Assembly (NCBI RefSeq): GCF_015500055.1 | Contig: NZ_CP045492.1 | Span: 506,501-570,500 of the forward strand | Direction of reading: 5' to 3' | DNA from: Mesorhizobium sp. NBSH29 | Lineage (GTDB): Bacteria > Pseudomonadota > Alphaproteobacteria > Rhizobiales > Rhizobiaceae | DNA length: 64,000 nt | Part shown: positions 56,301 through 64,000 of the stretch, piece by piece | Layout of the letters: every line of letters starts with the position of its first letter | How positions within the stretch are numbered: the stretch's first letter is position 1 | Translations under genes and position numbers: made by a program | The notes under the pieces: generated by a model | The model's input: the letters and a program-made list of their open reading frames with translations, nothing else | Told to the model about the DNA's origin: nothing | Database searches by the model: none

Positions 56301-57554
56301 ATGACCCATTTCTCCGCGCTGTCGTTGCTGAAAAATGCCCTGACGGGCAACAAGAACTGGACGGAGCAATGGCCTGACGCGCAGCCCAAGAAAGAATATG
56401 ACGTCATCATCGTAGGCGCCGGTGGGCATGGGTTGGGCGCGGCCTACTATCTGGCTAGGGAACATGGCATCACCAATGTCGCTGTGATCGAAAAGGGCTG
56501 GCTGGGCGGCGGTAATACCGGGCGCAATACCACGATCATCCGCAGCAATTACCTCTACGACGAAAGCGCCAAGCTTTACGATCACGCGCTGGATCTGTGG
56601 GACAACCTGTCGACCGAATTGAACTACAATATCATGTATTCCAAACGCGGCGTGATGATGCTGGCCCATAACGTTCACGACGTTCAGTCGTTCCAGCGTC
56701 ACATCCATTCCAACAGGTTGAACGGCGTCGACAACCGCTGGCTTTCCACAGCCGAGGCCAAGGCGTTTTGCCCGCCGTTGAACGTGTCCGCCGATGCCCG
56801 TTATCCGGTGATGGGAGCGGCGTTACAGATGCGAGCAGGCACCGCGCGGCACGATGCGGTCGCCTGGGGTTATGCGCGGGCAGCGGCCAAGCGCGGCGTC
56901 GATATCATCCAGAACTGCCCGGTGATCTCGATACGCCGCGGCGCCGATGGAGCCGTTGAAGGGGTGGAAACCGCCAAGGGTTTCATCCGCGCAAAAAAGG
57001 TCGCAGTGTCGGCGGCGGGACATACATCGGTCATCATGCAGTCGGCCGGCGTGAAGATGCCGCTCGAAAGCTACCCGCTACAGGCGCTGGTTTCCGAACC
57101 GATCAAGCCGATCTTCCCCTGCGTCGTCATGTCTAACACCGTCCACGCTTATATCAGCCAGTCCGACAAGGGCGAGTTGGTGATCGGGTCCGGCACAGAC
57201 CAGTATGTGAGCTATTCCCAACGCGGCGGGCTGCCACTCATCGAGCACACCGTAGCCGCGATCTGTGAAGTGTTCCCTATCTTCAACCGCATGCGGATGC
57301 TGCGCAAATGGGGCGGCATTGTAGATGTAACGCCCGACCGGTCCGCCATTTTGGGCAAGACCCCCGTCCAGGGTCTGTACGTTAACTGCGGCTGGGGCAC
57401 AGGCGGCTTCAAGGCGACACCGGGCGCGGCGCATCTGCTTGCCTGGACGGTGGCCAAGGATGAGCCACACAAGCTCAACGCGCCGTTCACGCTTGAGCGT
57501 TTCACCACGGGACGGCTGATTGATGAAGCCGCCGCCGCCGCCGTTGCGCACTAA
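56301..57554 (+). CDS. soxB: Sarcosine oxidase beta subunit
   Basis: SoxB carries the sarcosine-oxidising FAD site of the heterotetrameric enzyme. The 417-residue protein has the dinucleotide motif VIIVGAGGHGLGAAYYLA at 35-52, GGGNTGRNTTIIRSNY at 69-84 and the C-terminal FAD segment LYVNCGWGTGGFKATPGAA. His184 in AGTARHDAVAWG probably corresponds to the histidine that binds FMN covalently in the Corynebacterium enzyme. It starts after AAGGA. Confidence 0.95.
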   Translation: MTHFSALSLLKNALTGNKNWTEQWPDAQPKKEYDVIIVGAGGHGLGAAYYLAREHGITNVAVIEKGWLGGGNTGRNTTIIRSNYLYDESAKLYDHALDLWDNLSTELNYNIMYSKRGVMMLAHNVHDVQSFQRHIHSNRLNGVDNRWLSTAEAKAFCPPLNVSADARYPVMGAALQMRAGTARHDAVAWGYARAAAKRGVDIIQNCPVISIRRGADGAVEGVETAKGFIRAKKVAVSAAGHTSVIMQSAGVKMPLESYPLQALVSEPIKPIFPCVVMSNTVHAYISQSDKGELVIGSGTDQYVSYSQRGGLPLIEHTVAAICEVFPIFNRMRMLRKWGGIVDVTPDRSAILGKTPVQGLYVNCGWGTGGFKATPGAAHLLAWTVAKDEPHKLNAPFTLERFTTGRLIDEAAAAAVAH

Positions 57555-57564
57555 GGAGAGAATC

Positions 57565-57867
57565 ATGCTCTTGATCCACTGCCCCTATTGCGATGACACA
57601 TTGCCCGAGCTGGAATTCTCCTATGCGGGTGAAGCCCACATCACCCGCCCCGCCGATCCTTCAAAGCTAAGCGATGAGGAATGGCGCGACTTCTTGTTCA
57701 TCCGGTCAAACGCGCGCGGGATGCACGCTGAACGCTGGCGCCACCTTCACGGGTGCGGTCGATTCTTCAACGCGGTGCGAGACACAGTAAGCGACAAGTT
57801 CATGCAGACCTACAAGGCAGGCGAAGCCCGTAGCGATCTGATCAAAGCTGTGAAGGTGTCAAAATGA
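57565..57867 (+). CDS. soxD: Sarcosine oxidase delta subunit
   Basis: The 100-residue protein has the zinc site of SoxD: Cys6 and Cys9 in HCPYCDD, and His/Cys in HLHGCGRFFN. The ATG at 57565 follows AAGGAGAG; the frame extends upstream into soxB but is not family-like there. Its stop overlaps the soxA start. Confidence 0.95.
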   Translation: MLLIHCPYCDDTLPELEFSYAGEAHITRPADPSKLSDEEWRDFLFIRSNARGMHAERWRHLHGCGRFFNAVRDTVSDKFMQTYKAGEARSDLIKAVKVSK

Positions 57868-60020
57868 ACTCGGGTCGCGTGCTGGCCGGGGCGCTCTCCA
57901 CAGATCAGTTTCAACACATTCAGCTGGGTGATGATATGGACGACATGCGCATTTCTGGTCGCGGCCGGGTGAACTATGCTCGTACCGTCCGCTTCACCTT
58001 TGACGGCAAAACTTATGAGGGTCTCCAAGGTGATACCGTTGCTTCTGCACTTTTGGCCAATGGGGTGCATCTGGTCGGTAGGTCGTTCAAATACCATCGC
58101 CCGCGCGGCGTCGTGACTGCCGGATCGGAGGAACCCAATGCCTTGCTCGGCACCAGCCGCGGGCCCGGGCAATTTGAGCCCAATACCCGTGCCACCATGC
58201 AGGAAATCTGGTCGGGGCTGACGACCGAAAGCCAGAACAAGTGGCCGAGCCTGAAGTTTGATTTGGGAGCGATCAACGACCGGCTCTACATGCTGTTTTC
58301 AGCAGGTTTTTATTACAAGACTTTCATGTGGCCCAAGTCGTTCTGGGACAAGGTCTATGAGCCCTTCATCCGCCGTGCCGCAGGCCTTGGCCGCTCACCA
58401 ACTGAACTTGACCCCGATCACTATGCCAGCCGCTATCTGCACTGTGATGTATTGATCGTAGGCTCTGGACCGGCGGGGCTTGCTGCTGCTGCCGTGGCGG
58501 ACGACCGCACCGGCACCGGCATAACCCAAAAGGAACTGCCGACCGACCGCAGCCCCGGCAGCGCAAGGGCCTTTGTCGATTTCCAGAATGACGTGACGGC
58601 CAAGGATATTAGGCTGGCGGTGCGCGAAGGCATGCGGTCAATTGAACATGTCAAACGCTATACCACCAATGGTATGGCCACCGATCAGGGCAAGATGTCC
58701 AACATGAACGGGCTTACCATCGCGTCGGACGCTTTGGGCAAGGAAATCCCGCAGGTTGGTCTTACGACTTTTCGCCCACCTTACACACCCACCACCTTCG
58801 GCGCGCTGGCAGGCTATCACAAAGGCAGCCATTTCGAGCTAACGCGCAAAACGCCGATTGACAGCTGGGCCGCAGAGAACGGCGCTGCTTTCGAGCCTGT
58901 CGCTCTATGGCGGCGCGCGTGGTATTTCCCCCAGGCGGGCGAAGATATGCACAAGGCAGTGGCGCGTGAATGCCGTGCCACACGGGCCAGCCTTGGCATC
59001 TTCGACGCCTCCACCTTGGGCAAGATCGAGGTGTCCGGTCCCGATGCGGTGGAATTCATGAACCGCATGTACACCAATCCATGGGCCAAACTGGCCCCCG
59101 GCAAATGCCGCTATGGTCTGCTGTTGGGCGAGGACGGGTTCATCCGTGACGATGGCGTGATCGGCCGGATGCGCGATGATCTGTTCCATGTAACCACTAC
59201 CACAGGCGGCGCAGCCCGTGTGCTGAACATGATGGAAGATTACCTGCAAACCGAATGGCCCGACCTCCAGGTCTGGCTGACCTCGACTACCGAAGAATGG
59301 GCAACCATCGCGATCAACGGCCCAAATGCGCGCAAGCTGCTTGCGCCGCTTGTCGTAGGACAGGATATATCTGATGCGGCATTCCCCCATATGTCGGTGG
59401 CCGAATGCACGGTCGCGAGCTTTCCATCTCGCCTGTTCCGCATCAGCTTTACCGGCGAGTTGGGGTTTGAGGTGAACGTCCCCGCCCGTCATGGTCGCGC
59501 GCTGTGGGAAAAGCTGATGGCCGAAGGCAATCAGTACGATATATGCCCTTATGGCACTGAAACCATGCACGTGTTGCGTGCGGAAAAGGGCTATATCATC
59601 ATCGGGCAAGACACCGATGGAACTGTGACACCCGAAGATGCGGGCATCGGCTGGGCGATTGGCAAGGCAAAAGCGGATTTTGTCGGCAAGAGGTCTTTGG
59701 CGCGGCCTGATATCGTTGCCAAAGGGCGCAAACAACTGGTCGGCTTGCTAACCGACAACCCCAACAATGTGCTCGTCGAAGGCGCACAGATCGTTGCCGA
59801 CCCAAAGCAGCCCAAACCGATGAAGATGATCGGCCACGTGACCAGTTCCTATTGGTCCGAGGCCCTGGGGCGCTCGATCGCCATGGCTGTGGTTGAAGGC
59901 GGCTTCGACCGCATGGGCGACACGCTTCATATTCCCACCGCGGATGGCGGATCGCAAGCGGCAAAGGTCACGGGGTGCGTTTTCTACGACCCCGCGGGTG
60001 ACCGGTTGAAAGTTGATTGA
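57864..60020 (+). CDS. soxA: Sarcosine oxidase alpha subunit with large internal deletion
   Basis: The 718-residue protein is far shorter than usual SoxA (about 960-1000). The N-terminal 2Fe-2S-like region (about 40-95, FKYHRPRGVV) and the C-terminal folate-binding aminomethyltransferase-like domain (about 355-718) are intact. Straight after the dinucleotide motif VGSGPAGLAAA (199-209) the sequence jumps to RSPGSARAFVDFQNDVTAKD, which normally lies some 250-300 residues later. The NAD(H)-binding region is therefore gone, in frame, with no stop. ATG codons at 57936 and 57945 are alternative starts. It is unclear whether this is a natural variant, a decaying gene or an assembly error. Confidence 0.9.
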   Translation: MNSGRVLAGALSTDQFQHIQLGDDMDDMRISGRGRVNYARTVRFTFDGKTYEGLQGDTVASALLANGVHLVGRSFKYHRPRGVVTAGSEEPNALLGTSRGPGQFEPNTRATMQEIWSGLTTESQNKWPSLKFDLGAINDRLYMLFSAGFYYKTFMWPKSFWDKVYEPFIRRAAGLGRSPTELDPDHYASRYLHCDVLIVGSGPAGLAAAAVADDRTGTGITQKELPTDRSPGSARAFVDFQNDVTAKDIRLAVREGMRSIEHVKRYTTNGMATDQGKMSNMNGLTIASDALGKEIPQVGLTTFRPPYTPTTFGALAGYHKGSHFELTRKTPIDSWAAENGAAFEPVALWRRAWYFPQAGEDMHKAVARECRATRASLGIFDASTLGKIEVSGPDAVEFMNRMYTNPWAKLAPGKCRYGLLLGEDGFIRDDGVIGRMRDDLFHVTTTTGGAARVLNMMEDYLQTEWPDLQVWLTSTTEEWATIAINGPNARKLLAPLVVGQDISDAAFPHMSVAECTVASFPSRLFRISFTGELGFEVNVPARHGRALWEKLMAEGNQYDICPYGTETMHVLRAEKGYIIIGQDTDGTVTPEDAGIGWAIGKAKADFVGKRSLARPDIVAKGRKQLVGLLTDNPNNVLVEGAQIVADPKQPKPMKMIGHVTSSYWSEALGRSIAMAVVEGGFDRMGDTLHIPTADGGSQAAKVTGCVFYDPAGDRLKVD

Positions 60021-60033
60021 GGAGGATGCCAGA

Positions 60034-60564
60034 ATGAACGCCCCCGTGACATCTTTTGCCGCCGTATCGGTTGCCGTTTTGCCCCCGGTGGCACGGTTGA
60101 ACCTGCGCATTGAGCCTGCCGATTTGGCCACCGCCTCGAGTGCTTTTGGACTGCCCCTGCCGCGCGATATCGGGCAAGGTGTGTTCAAAGGCGACCGCGC
60201 TGCGTGGTGCCTTGGCCCAGACGAGTGGTTGCTGCATGCTCCCGAGACCGAACAGGCAGTCATAGTGGCCGATTTTGCCGAAGCGCGCGCCACGGCACCC
60301 CACAGTCTGACGGTTATCTCGGACCGTGAGCGTACCATCGCCATCACCGGGCCCCGCGCGCAAGAGCTGCTTTCTGTCGGCTGCCCTCTGGATCTGTCGC
60401 GCATGGCGCCAGGAACCGCTAAGCGTACGCTGTTTGACAGCGCGCAGGTGGTGCTGATCCGCGACGCCGATGATGCGTTTAGGCTCGAAGTTTGGCGGTC
60501 GTTCTTCCCGCATGTGTCAGAGCTTTTGGACATTGCTCTGCGCGAGTTTGCCTGCGGCCTCTGA
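60034..60564 (+). CDS. soxG: Sarcosine oxidase gamma subunit
   Basis: The 176-residue protein has the SoxG pattern (LPRDIGQGVFKGDRAAWCLG, DEWLLHAP, LTVISDRERTIAITGPRAQE, RDADDAFRLEVWRSFFPHV), related to the GcvT fold. The ATG at 60034 follows GAGGAGG. It ends the soxBDAG set, 79 bases before glyA. Confidence 0.93.
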   Translation: MNAPVTSFAAVSVAVLPPVARLNLRIEPADLATASSAFGLPLPRDIGQGVFKGDRAAWCLGPDEWLLHAPETEQAVIVADFAEARATAPHSLTVISDRERTIAITGPRAQELLSVGCPLDLSRMAPGTAKRTLFDSAQVVLIRDADDAFRLEVWRSFFPHVSELLDIALREFACGL

Positions 60565-60592
60565 CGGCGCCGCGGCTTGGCAGAAGTTATGA

Positions 60593-60609
60593 GGCGCCTT
60601 TCCGGCGCC
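60593..60609 (+). promoter_or_regulatory. Hairpin between soxG and glyA
   Basis: GGCGCC at 60593-60598 and at 60604-60609 are self-complementary arms around TTTCC. There is no T tract, so it is not a typical terminator. It may protect the upstream mRNA or tune glyA expression. Confidence 0.35.
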
Positions 60610-60643
60610 CGCTCCCACCCTGTTGCCTGAAAGGCCCCATATC

Positions 60644-61918
60644 ATGTTGAAAGCCCCGAACGCCAACCAGATCAAGGATACCGACGTCGCAGAAGCCATC
60701 GGTCATGAACTTGCGCGCCAGATGAACCAGATCGAATTGATCGCATCGGAAAACATCGTCAGCCTTGATGTGCTGCGCGCCCAGGGCTCCGTCCTCACCA
60801 ACAAATATGCTGAGGGTTATCCGGGGAAACGTTACTATGGCGGTTGCGAGCATGTCGATGTGGTGGAACAAATCGCTATCGACCGGGCAAAGCAATTGTT
60901 CGGCGCAGGCTTTGTCAACGTGCAGCCGCACTCTGGCGCGCAGGCAAATCAGGCGGTATTTCTGGCACTGTTGCAGCCCGGCGACCGGATCATGGGACTG
61001 AACCTTGCCCATGGTGGACATTTGACCCACGGCTCACCAGTCACCATGTCCGGCAAGTGGTTCGATGTAGTCAGCTACGAAGTGCGCGCTGACAACCAAC
61101 TGATCGACATGGACAACGTGCGCGAAGTGGCGCTGGCGAAGAAGCCCAAGCTGATCATCGCTGGCGCATCAGCCTATCCGCGGCACATCGACTTTGCCGC
61201 CTTCCGTGCAATTGCTGATGAGGTGGGTGCCTATCTCATGGTGGACATGGCCCATTACGCAGGCCTGATCGCGGCGGGCCAGTATCCCGACCCCATGCCA
61301 CATGCCCACGTCGTGACGACAACCACGCACAAAACCCTGCGAGGCCCGCGTGGCGGCATGATTCTGACCAATGACGAGGCGTTAGGCAAGAAGTTCAACT
61401 CGGCCGTTTTCCCTGGCAATCAGGGAGGCCCTCTGATGCATGTGATCGCCGCAAAGGCAGTGGCCTTTGGCGAGGCGCTTGAACCGTCGTTCATGGACTA
61501 TGCAAAGGCTGTAATCGCCAATGCGCAGGCGCTGTCTGCAGTTCTGGTAGAAGGTGGCCTTGGCATCGTATCAGGCGGCACCGACTGCCACATGGTTCTG
61601 GTTGATCTGCGTCCCAAGGGCGTGACCGGCAAGGCCGCGGAGGCAGCGCTGGAACGGGCTGGGTTGACCTGCAATAAGAACTCCATCCCGTTCGATCCTG
61701 AAAAGCCATTTGTCACTTCGGGTGTCCGGCTCGGCACCTCGGCAGGCACAACCCGCGGCTTTGGCCTGGCCGAATTCCGTAAGGTCGGAGGTCTTGTTTT
61801 ACGGGTGATCGACGCCCTGTCATCGAACGCCGAGTGCGACGCGGGTGTTGAAGCGGCCGTCCTTGCCGAGGTGCGTGCGCTATGTGCCGCGCACCCGATC
61901 TATGACATGGGTGCGTGA
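60644..61918 (+). CDS. glyA: Serine hydroxymethyltransferase
   Basis: The 424-residue PLP enzyme joins glycine and 5,10-methylene-THF to give serine. It has [35 protein letters not shown], and the PLP lysine in [16 protein letters not shown]. Within this operon it would use both products of sarcosine oxidation. It is probably a second, pathway-specific copy beside a housekeeping glyA elsewhere; that is inferred. Confidence 0.95.
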   Translation: MLKAPNANQIKDTDVAEAIGHELARQMNQIELIASENIVSLDVLRAQGSVLTNKYAEGYPGKRYYGGCEHVDVVEQIAIDRAKQLFGAGFVNVQPHSGAQANQAVFLALLQPGDRIMGLNLAHGGHLTHGSPVTMSGKWFDVVSYEVRADNQLIDMDNVREVALAKKPKLIIAGASAYPRHIDFAAFRAIADEVGAYLMVDMAHYAGLIAAGQYPDPMPHAHVVTTTTHKTLRGPRGGMILTNDEALGKKFNSAVFPGNQGGPLMHVIAAKAVAFGEALEPSFMDYAKAVIANAQALSAVLVEGGLGIVSGGTDCHMVLVDLRPKGVTGKAAEAALERAGLTCNKNSIPFDPEKPFVTSGVRLGTSAGTTRGFGLAEFRKVGGLVLRVIDALSSNAECDAGVEAAVLAEVRALCAAHPIYDMGA

Positions 61919-61922
61919 TCCG

Positions 61923-63326
61923 ATGTTCCTGTCGGTATTTGATATCTTCAAACTCGGCATCGGCCCGTCATCGTCGCATACGATGGGGCCGATGACGGCA
62001 GCGGCGCGCTTTCTGGATGATCTGCGCGGCGCGGCCGAAAAAATCCCCGGCGCGGGACGATTGTCACGCCTTGGGGCCAGCCTGCACGGTAGCCTTGCCT
62101 TTACCGGCAAGGGCCACGCCACAGACCGTGCGGTGGTGCTCGGCCTGTTGGGGTTCCGCCCTGATACGCTAGACCCCGACGCCGCCGAGGCGCTGGAGGC
62201 CAGAGTACGCAGTAGCGGACGCATCGCGCCGCCCGGTCTGGGTGATCTGGCCTTTGATCCCGACAGCGATCTGGTGTTCGACTACGGCCCTCCCCTGCCC
62301 GGTCATCCCAATGGACTGGTCTTGCGCGCCTATGACGAAAGCGGCAATCCCTACCTGACACAAACCTATTACTCGGTCGGCGGCGGGTTTGTTTTGACAG
62401 CAGCGGAATTGGAGGAGTCAAAATCTGGCACTCCGCACGCTCAGAAGGCGACAACCGTCTATCCTCACCCTTTTAGCACGGCGAAGGAAATGCTCGCCAT
62501 GGGCCAGACCACCGGTCATAGCATCGCCGCGATGAAGAGGGCCAATGAGGTGGTGCATTCCGGCCCTGGACTCGATGATCGCCTCGATACGTTGTGGCAG
62601 GCGATGGATGCCTGCATCACGCGCGGGCTGTGCAAGGAGGGGATCTTGCCCGGTGGCCTGAAGGTCAAACGCCGCGCCAAGGCGATCCACGAACAGCTTT
62701 TGGGCGAACGCGGAAACAACCAAAACCACCCACATGTCATCAACGACTGGTTGTCGATCTATGCGATGGCGGTGAATGAGGAAAACGCTGCTGGGGGCCG
62801 GGTTGTCACCTCACCTACCAACGGAGCAGCGGGAGTTGTCCCTGCCGTGATCCGCTATTACCGCGACCATTGCATCGGCGCCACGCATGCCGGCATCCAA
62901 ACATTCCTGCTAACCGCTGCCGCGATCGGCGGGCTGATCAAGCACAACGCTAGTATCTCGGGGGCAGAAGTCGGCTGTCAGGGTGAGGTAGGCAGCGCGG
63001 CGGCGATGGCGGCGGCCGGGTTGTGTGCGGCGCTTGGCGGCACAAACGAGCAAGTAGAAAACGCTGCCGAGATCGCGCTGGAGCATCACTTGGGGATGAC
63101 CTGCGACCCGGCAGCTGGCCTGGTTCAGGTCCCCTGCATCGAGCGCAACGGTCTGGGCGCAATCAAGGCTGTCTCTGCCGCCAGCCTTGCCCTACGCGGC
63201 GACGGCACGCATTTCATGCCACTGGACAATTGCATCGAGACTATGCGCCAGACCGGCATCGACATGAACGTCAAGTATAAGGAAACCTCCACCGGGGGCC
63301 TTGCCGTTAACTTGCCAGAGTGCTGA
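61923..63326 (+). CDS. sdaA: L-serine dehydratase, single-chain iron-sulfur type
   Basis: The 467-residue enzyme deaminates serine to pyruvate. It carries the beta domain at the start ([20 protein letters not shown]) and the alpha domain with three cysteines for a 4Fe-4S cluster (in [21 protein letters not shown] and VPCIERNG). The ATG at 61923 gives the canonical N terminus, four bases after the glyA stop. It completes the route to pyruvate. Confidence 0.95.
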   Translation: MFLSVFDIFKLGIGPSSSHTMGPMTAAARFLDDLRGAAEKIPGAGRLSRLGASLHGSLAFTGKGHATDRAVVLGLLGFRPDTLDPDAAEALEARVRSSGRIAPPGLGDLAFDPDSDLVFDYGPPLPGHPNGLVLRAYDESGNPYLTQTYYSVGGGFVLTAAELEESKSGTPHAQKATTVYPHPFSTAKEMLAMGQTTGHSIAAMKRANEVVHSGPGLDDRLDTLWQAMDACITRGLCKEGILPGGLKVKRRAKAIHEQLLGERGNNQNHPHVINDWLSIYAMAVNEENAAGGRVVTSPTNGAAGVVPAVIRYYRDHCIGATHAGIQTFLLTAAAIGGLIKHNASISGAEVGCQGEVGSAAAMAAAGLCAALGGTNEQVENAAEIALEHHLGMTCDPAAGLVQVPCIERNGLGAIKAVSAASLALRGDGTHFMPLDNCIETMRQTGIDMNVKYKETSTGGLAVNLPEC

Positions 63327-63454
63327 GCCTTGGTGGCATCCGCCACTGGGGTTGGCATTATGTGCCAGCGCAACTGCTTGAGACAAGCGTCCCCGATGAG
63401 AAAAGGCGCCAAGCGCACCATTTTACAGCGCACCTTGATTGTTCTTTCAGGTAT

Positions 63455-63475
63455 CCCCCCCCTCGAGGGGGGGGG
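63455..63475. other. C8-TCGA-G9 palindrome between sdaA and creatinase
   Basis: Eight C, then TCGA, then nine G form a perfect 20-bp palindrome plus one extra G. It lies between two convergent genes, 129 bases after sdaA. It can fold into a very stable hairpin on either strand, but neither side has a clear T tract. Homopolymer runs like this are also prone to sequencing error. Confidence 0.6.
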
Positions 63476-63490
63476 AAATCGATTGTAGCA

Positions 63491-64000
63491 TCAGTTCTTG
63501 ACGATCAGATGTTCCGGGCCGTACGCAAAACCAGTGATGTTGACATTGCCACTGTTGTTTTCCTTGGTGATGACCAGAATGTCATGCTCACGGTAGCCAC
63601 CAGCACCAGGCAGATGATTAGGAACGGTGATCATCGGCTCCATCGAAACAACCATGCCTTCTTCCAGAACCGTGTCGCAATCTTCGCGCAGTTCCAAACC
63701 GGCTTCACGGCCATAATAGTGGCACAGCACGCCGAACGAATGGCCATAGCCGAAGCTGCGATATTGCAGCAGGTCTTCCGCCGCGTACATCTCGTTCAAC
63801 TCCTTGGCGATATCGCTGCACTTGGCACCGGGAACCAACAGTTCTTTGCCGCGATCATGCACAGCACAGTTGATGTTCCACAGGCGGATATGCTCTTCCG
63901 ATGCCTCTTCCGAAAACAGCGTCCGTTCCAGCGCCACATAATAACCTGCCACCATCGGGAAGCAGTTTAACGAAAGGATATCGCCCTTTTCGATCTTACG
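63491..64000 (-). CDS. Creatinase (creatine amidinohydrolase), C-terminal part
   Basis: The frame is open to the right edge, so only about 169 C-terminal residues are visible, beginning RKIEKGDILSLNCFPM. They match Pseudomonas creatinase as I remember it, keeping the catalytic glutamates in VALERTLF and VVSMEPMI, the histidine in GYGHSFG and the GREAGLELRED segment. The enzyme splits creatine into sarcosine and urea. It converges on sdaA. An ATG at 63955 is internal and not the true start. Confidence 0.92.
   Translation of the reverse strand, partial: RKIEKGDILSLNCFPMVAGYYVALERTLFSEEASEEHIRLWNINCAVHDRGKELLVPGAKCSDIAKELNEMYAAEDLLQYRSFGYGHSFGVLCHYYGREAGLELREDCDTVLEEGMVVSMEPMITVPNHLPGAGGYREHDILVITKENNSGNVNITGFAYGPEHLIVKN

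Noticed and set aside
60565-60643. A glycine riboswitch before glyA or soxB
   Set aside because: The gaps are too short and contain only a simple GGCGCC hairpin; no glycine-aptamer core was recognised.
63455-63490. Vector polylinker contamination suggested by XhoI-like and ClaI-like sites
   Set aside because: The flanking bases do not continue into a known polylinker, and the region is continuous with the creatinase gene.

Overview
The window looks like chromosome from an alphaproteobacterium of the order Hyphomicrobiales, probably near Mesorhizobium, Hoeflea or other Phyllobacteriaceae. The reasons are the pst-phoU-phoB order, the long PstA and PstC forms, rpoH followed by a conserved membrane protein and purA, a serC-serA pair with a structured leader, and the moderately high GC content. 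The placement is inferred from gene content; no database search was run. No insertion sequence, prophage or CRISPR array was seen.

Layout. 1-1149 holds the end of a ROK-type regulator. 1225-7423 (minus) is the phosphate operon pstS-pstC-pstA-pstB-phoU-phoB, with a Pho-box-like site before pstS and no phoR. 7676-12199 (minus) is a hybrid histidine kinase of about 1507 residues with seven apparent PAS modules. 12533-26756 (minus) is a tightly packed 14-gene operon for tryptophan/kynurenine use through anthraniloyl-CoA. It encodes a monooxygenase/reductase fusion, SDR, MarR, enoyl-CoA hydratase, acyl-CoA dehydrogenase, CoA ligase, kynureninase, tryptophan 2,3-dioxygenase, a complete Liv-type ABC transporter and RidA. 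A kynurenine formamidase-like gene is divergent at 26909, completing tryptophan to anthranilate. 27795-32899 is a second catabolic cluster of unknown substrate: polar amino-acid ABC permease and binding protein, GntR/FCD regulator, SDR, metallo-beta-lactamase-fold hydrolase and PLP aminotransferase.

33097-47467 is mostly core genome: tRNA-Glu(CTC), a VOC protein, a small membrane protein, an RluA-type pseudouridine synthase, rpoH, a membrane-anchored conserved protein, purA, a DMT exporter, ugpBAEC and serC-serA. ugpB is preceded by a three-unit, 11-bp-periodic Pho-box array, which links it to PhoB.

47831-64000 is a creatinine-utilisation island. It contains a Pot-like ABC transporter, a LysR regulator, creatininase, a creatinase paralogue with altered catalytic residues, a GlxA/AraC-type regulator, sarcosine oxidase genes soxBDAG, glyA, sdaA and a bona fide creatinase running off the right edge. 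The implied route is creatinine to creatine to sarcosine to glycine plus methylene-THF to serine to pyruvate. Two features deserve priority: soxA lacks roughly 250-300 residues of its dinucleotide-binding region in frame, and a 15-bp inverted repeat of the LysR-box form occurs both at the lysR start and before the transporter.
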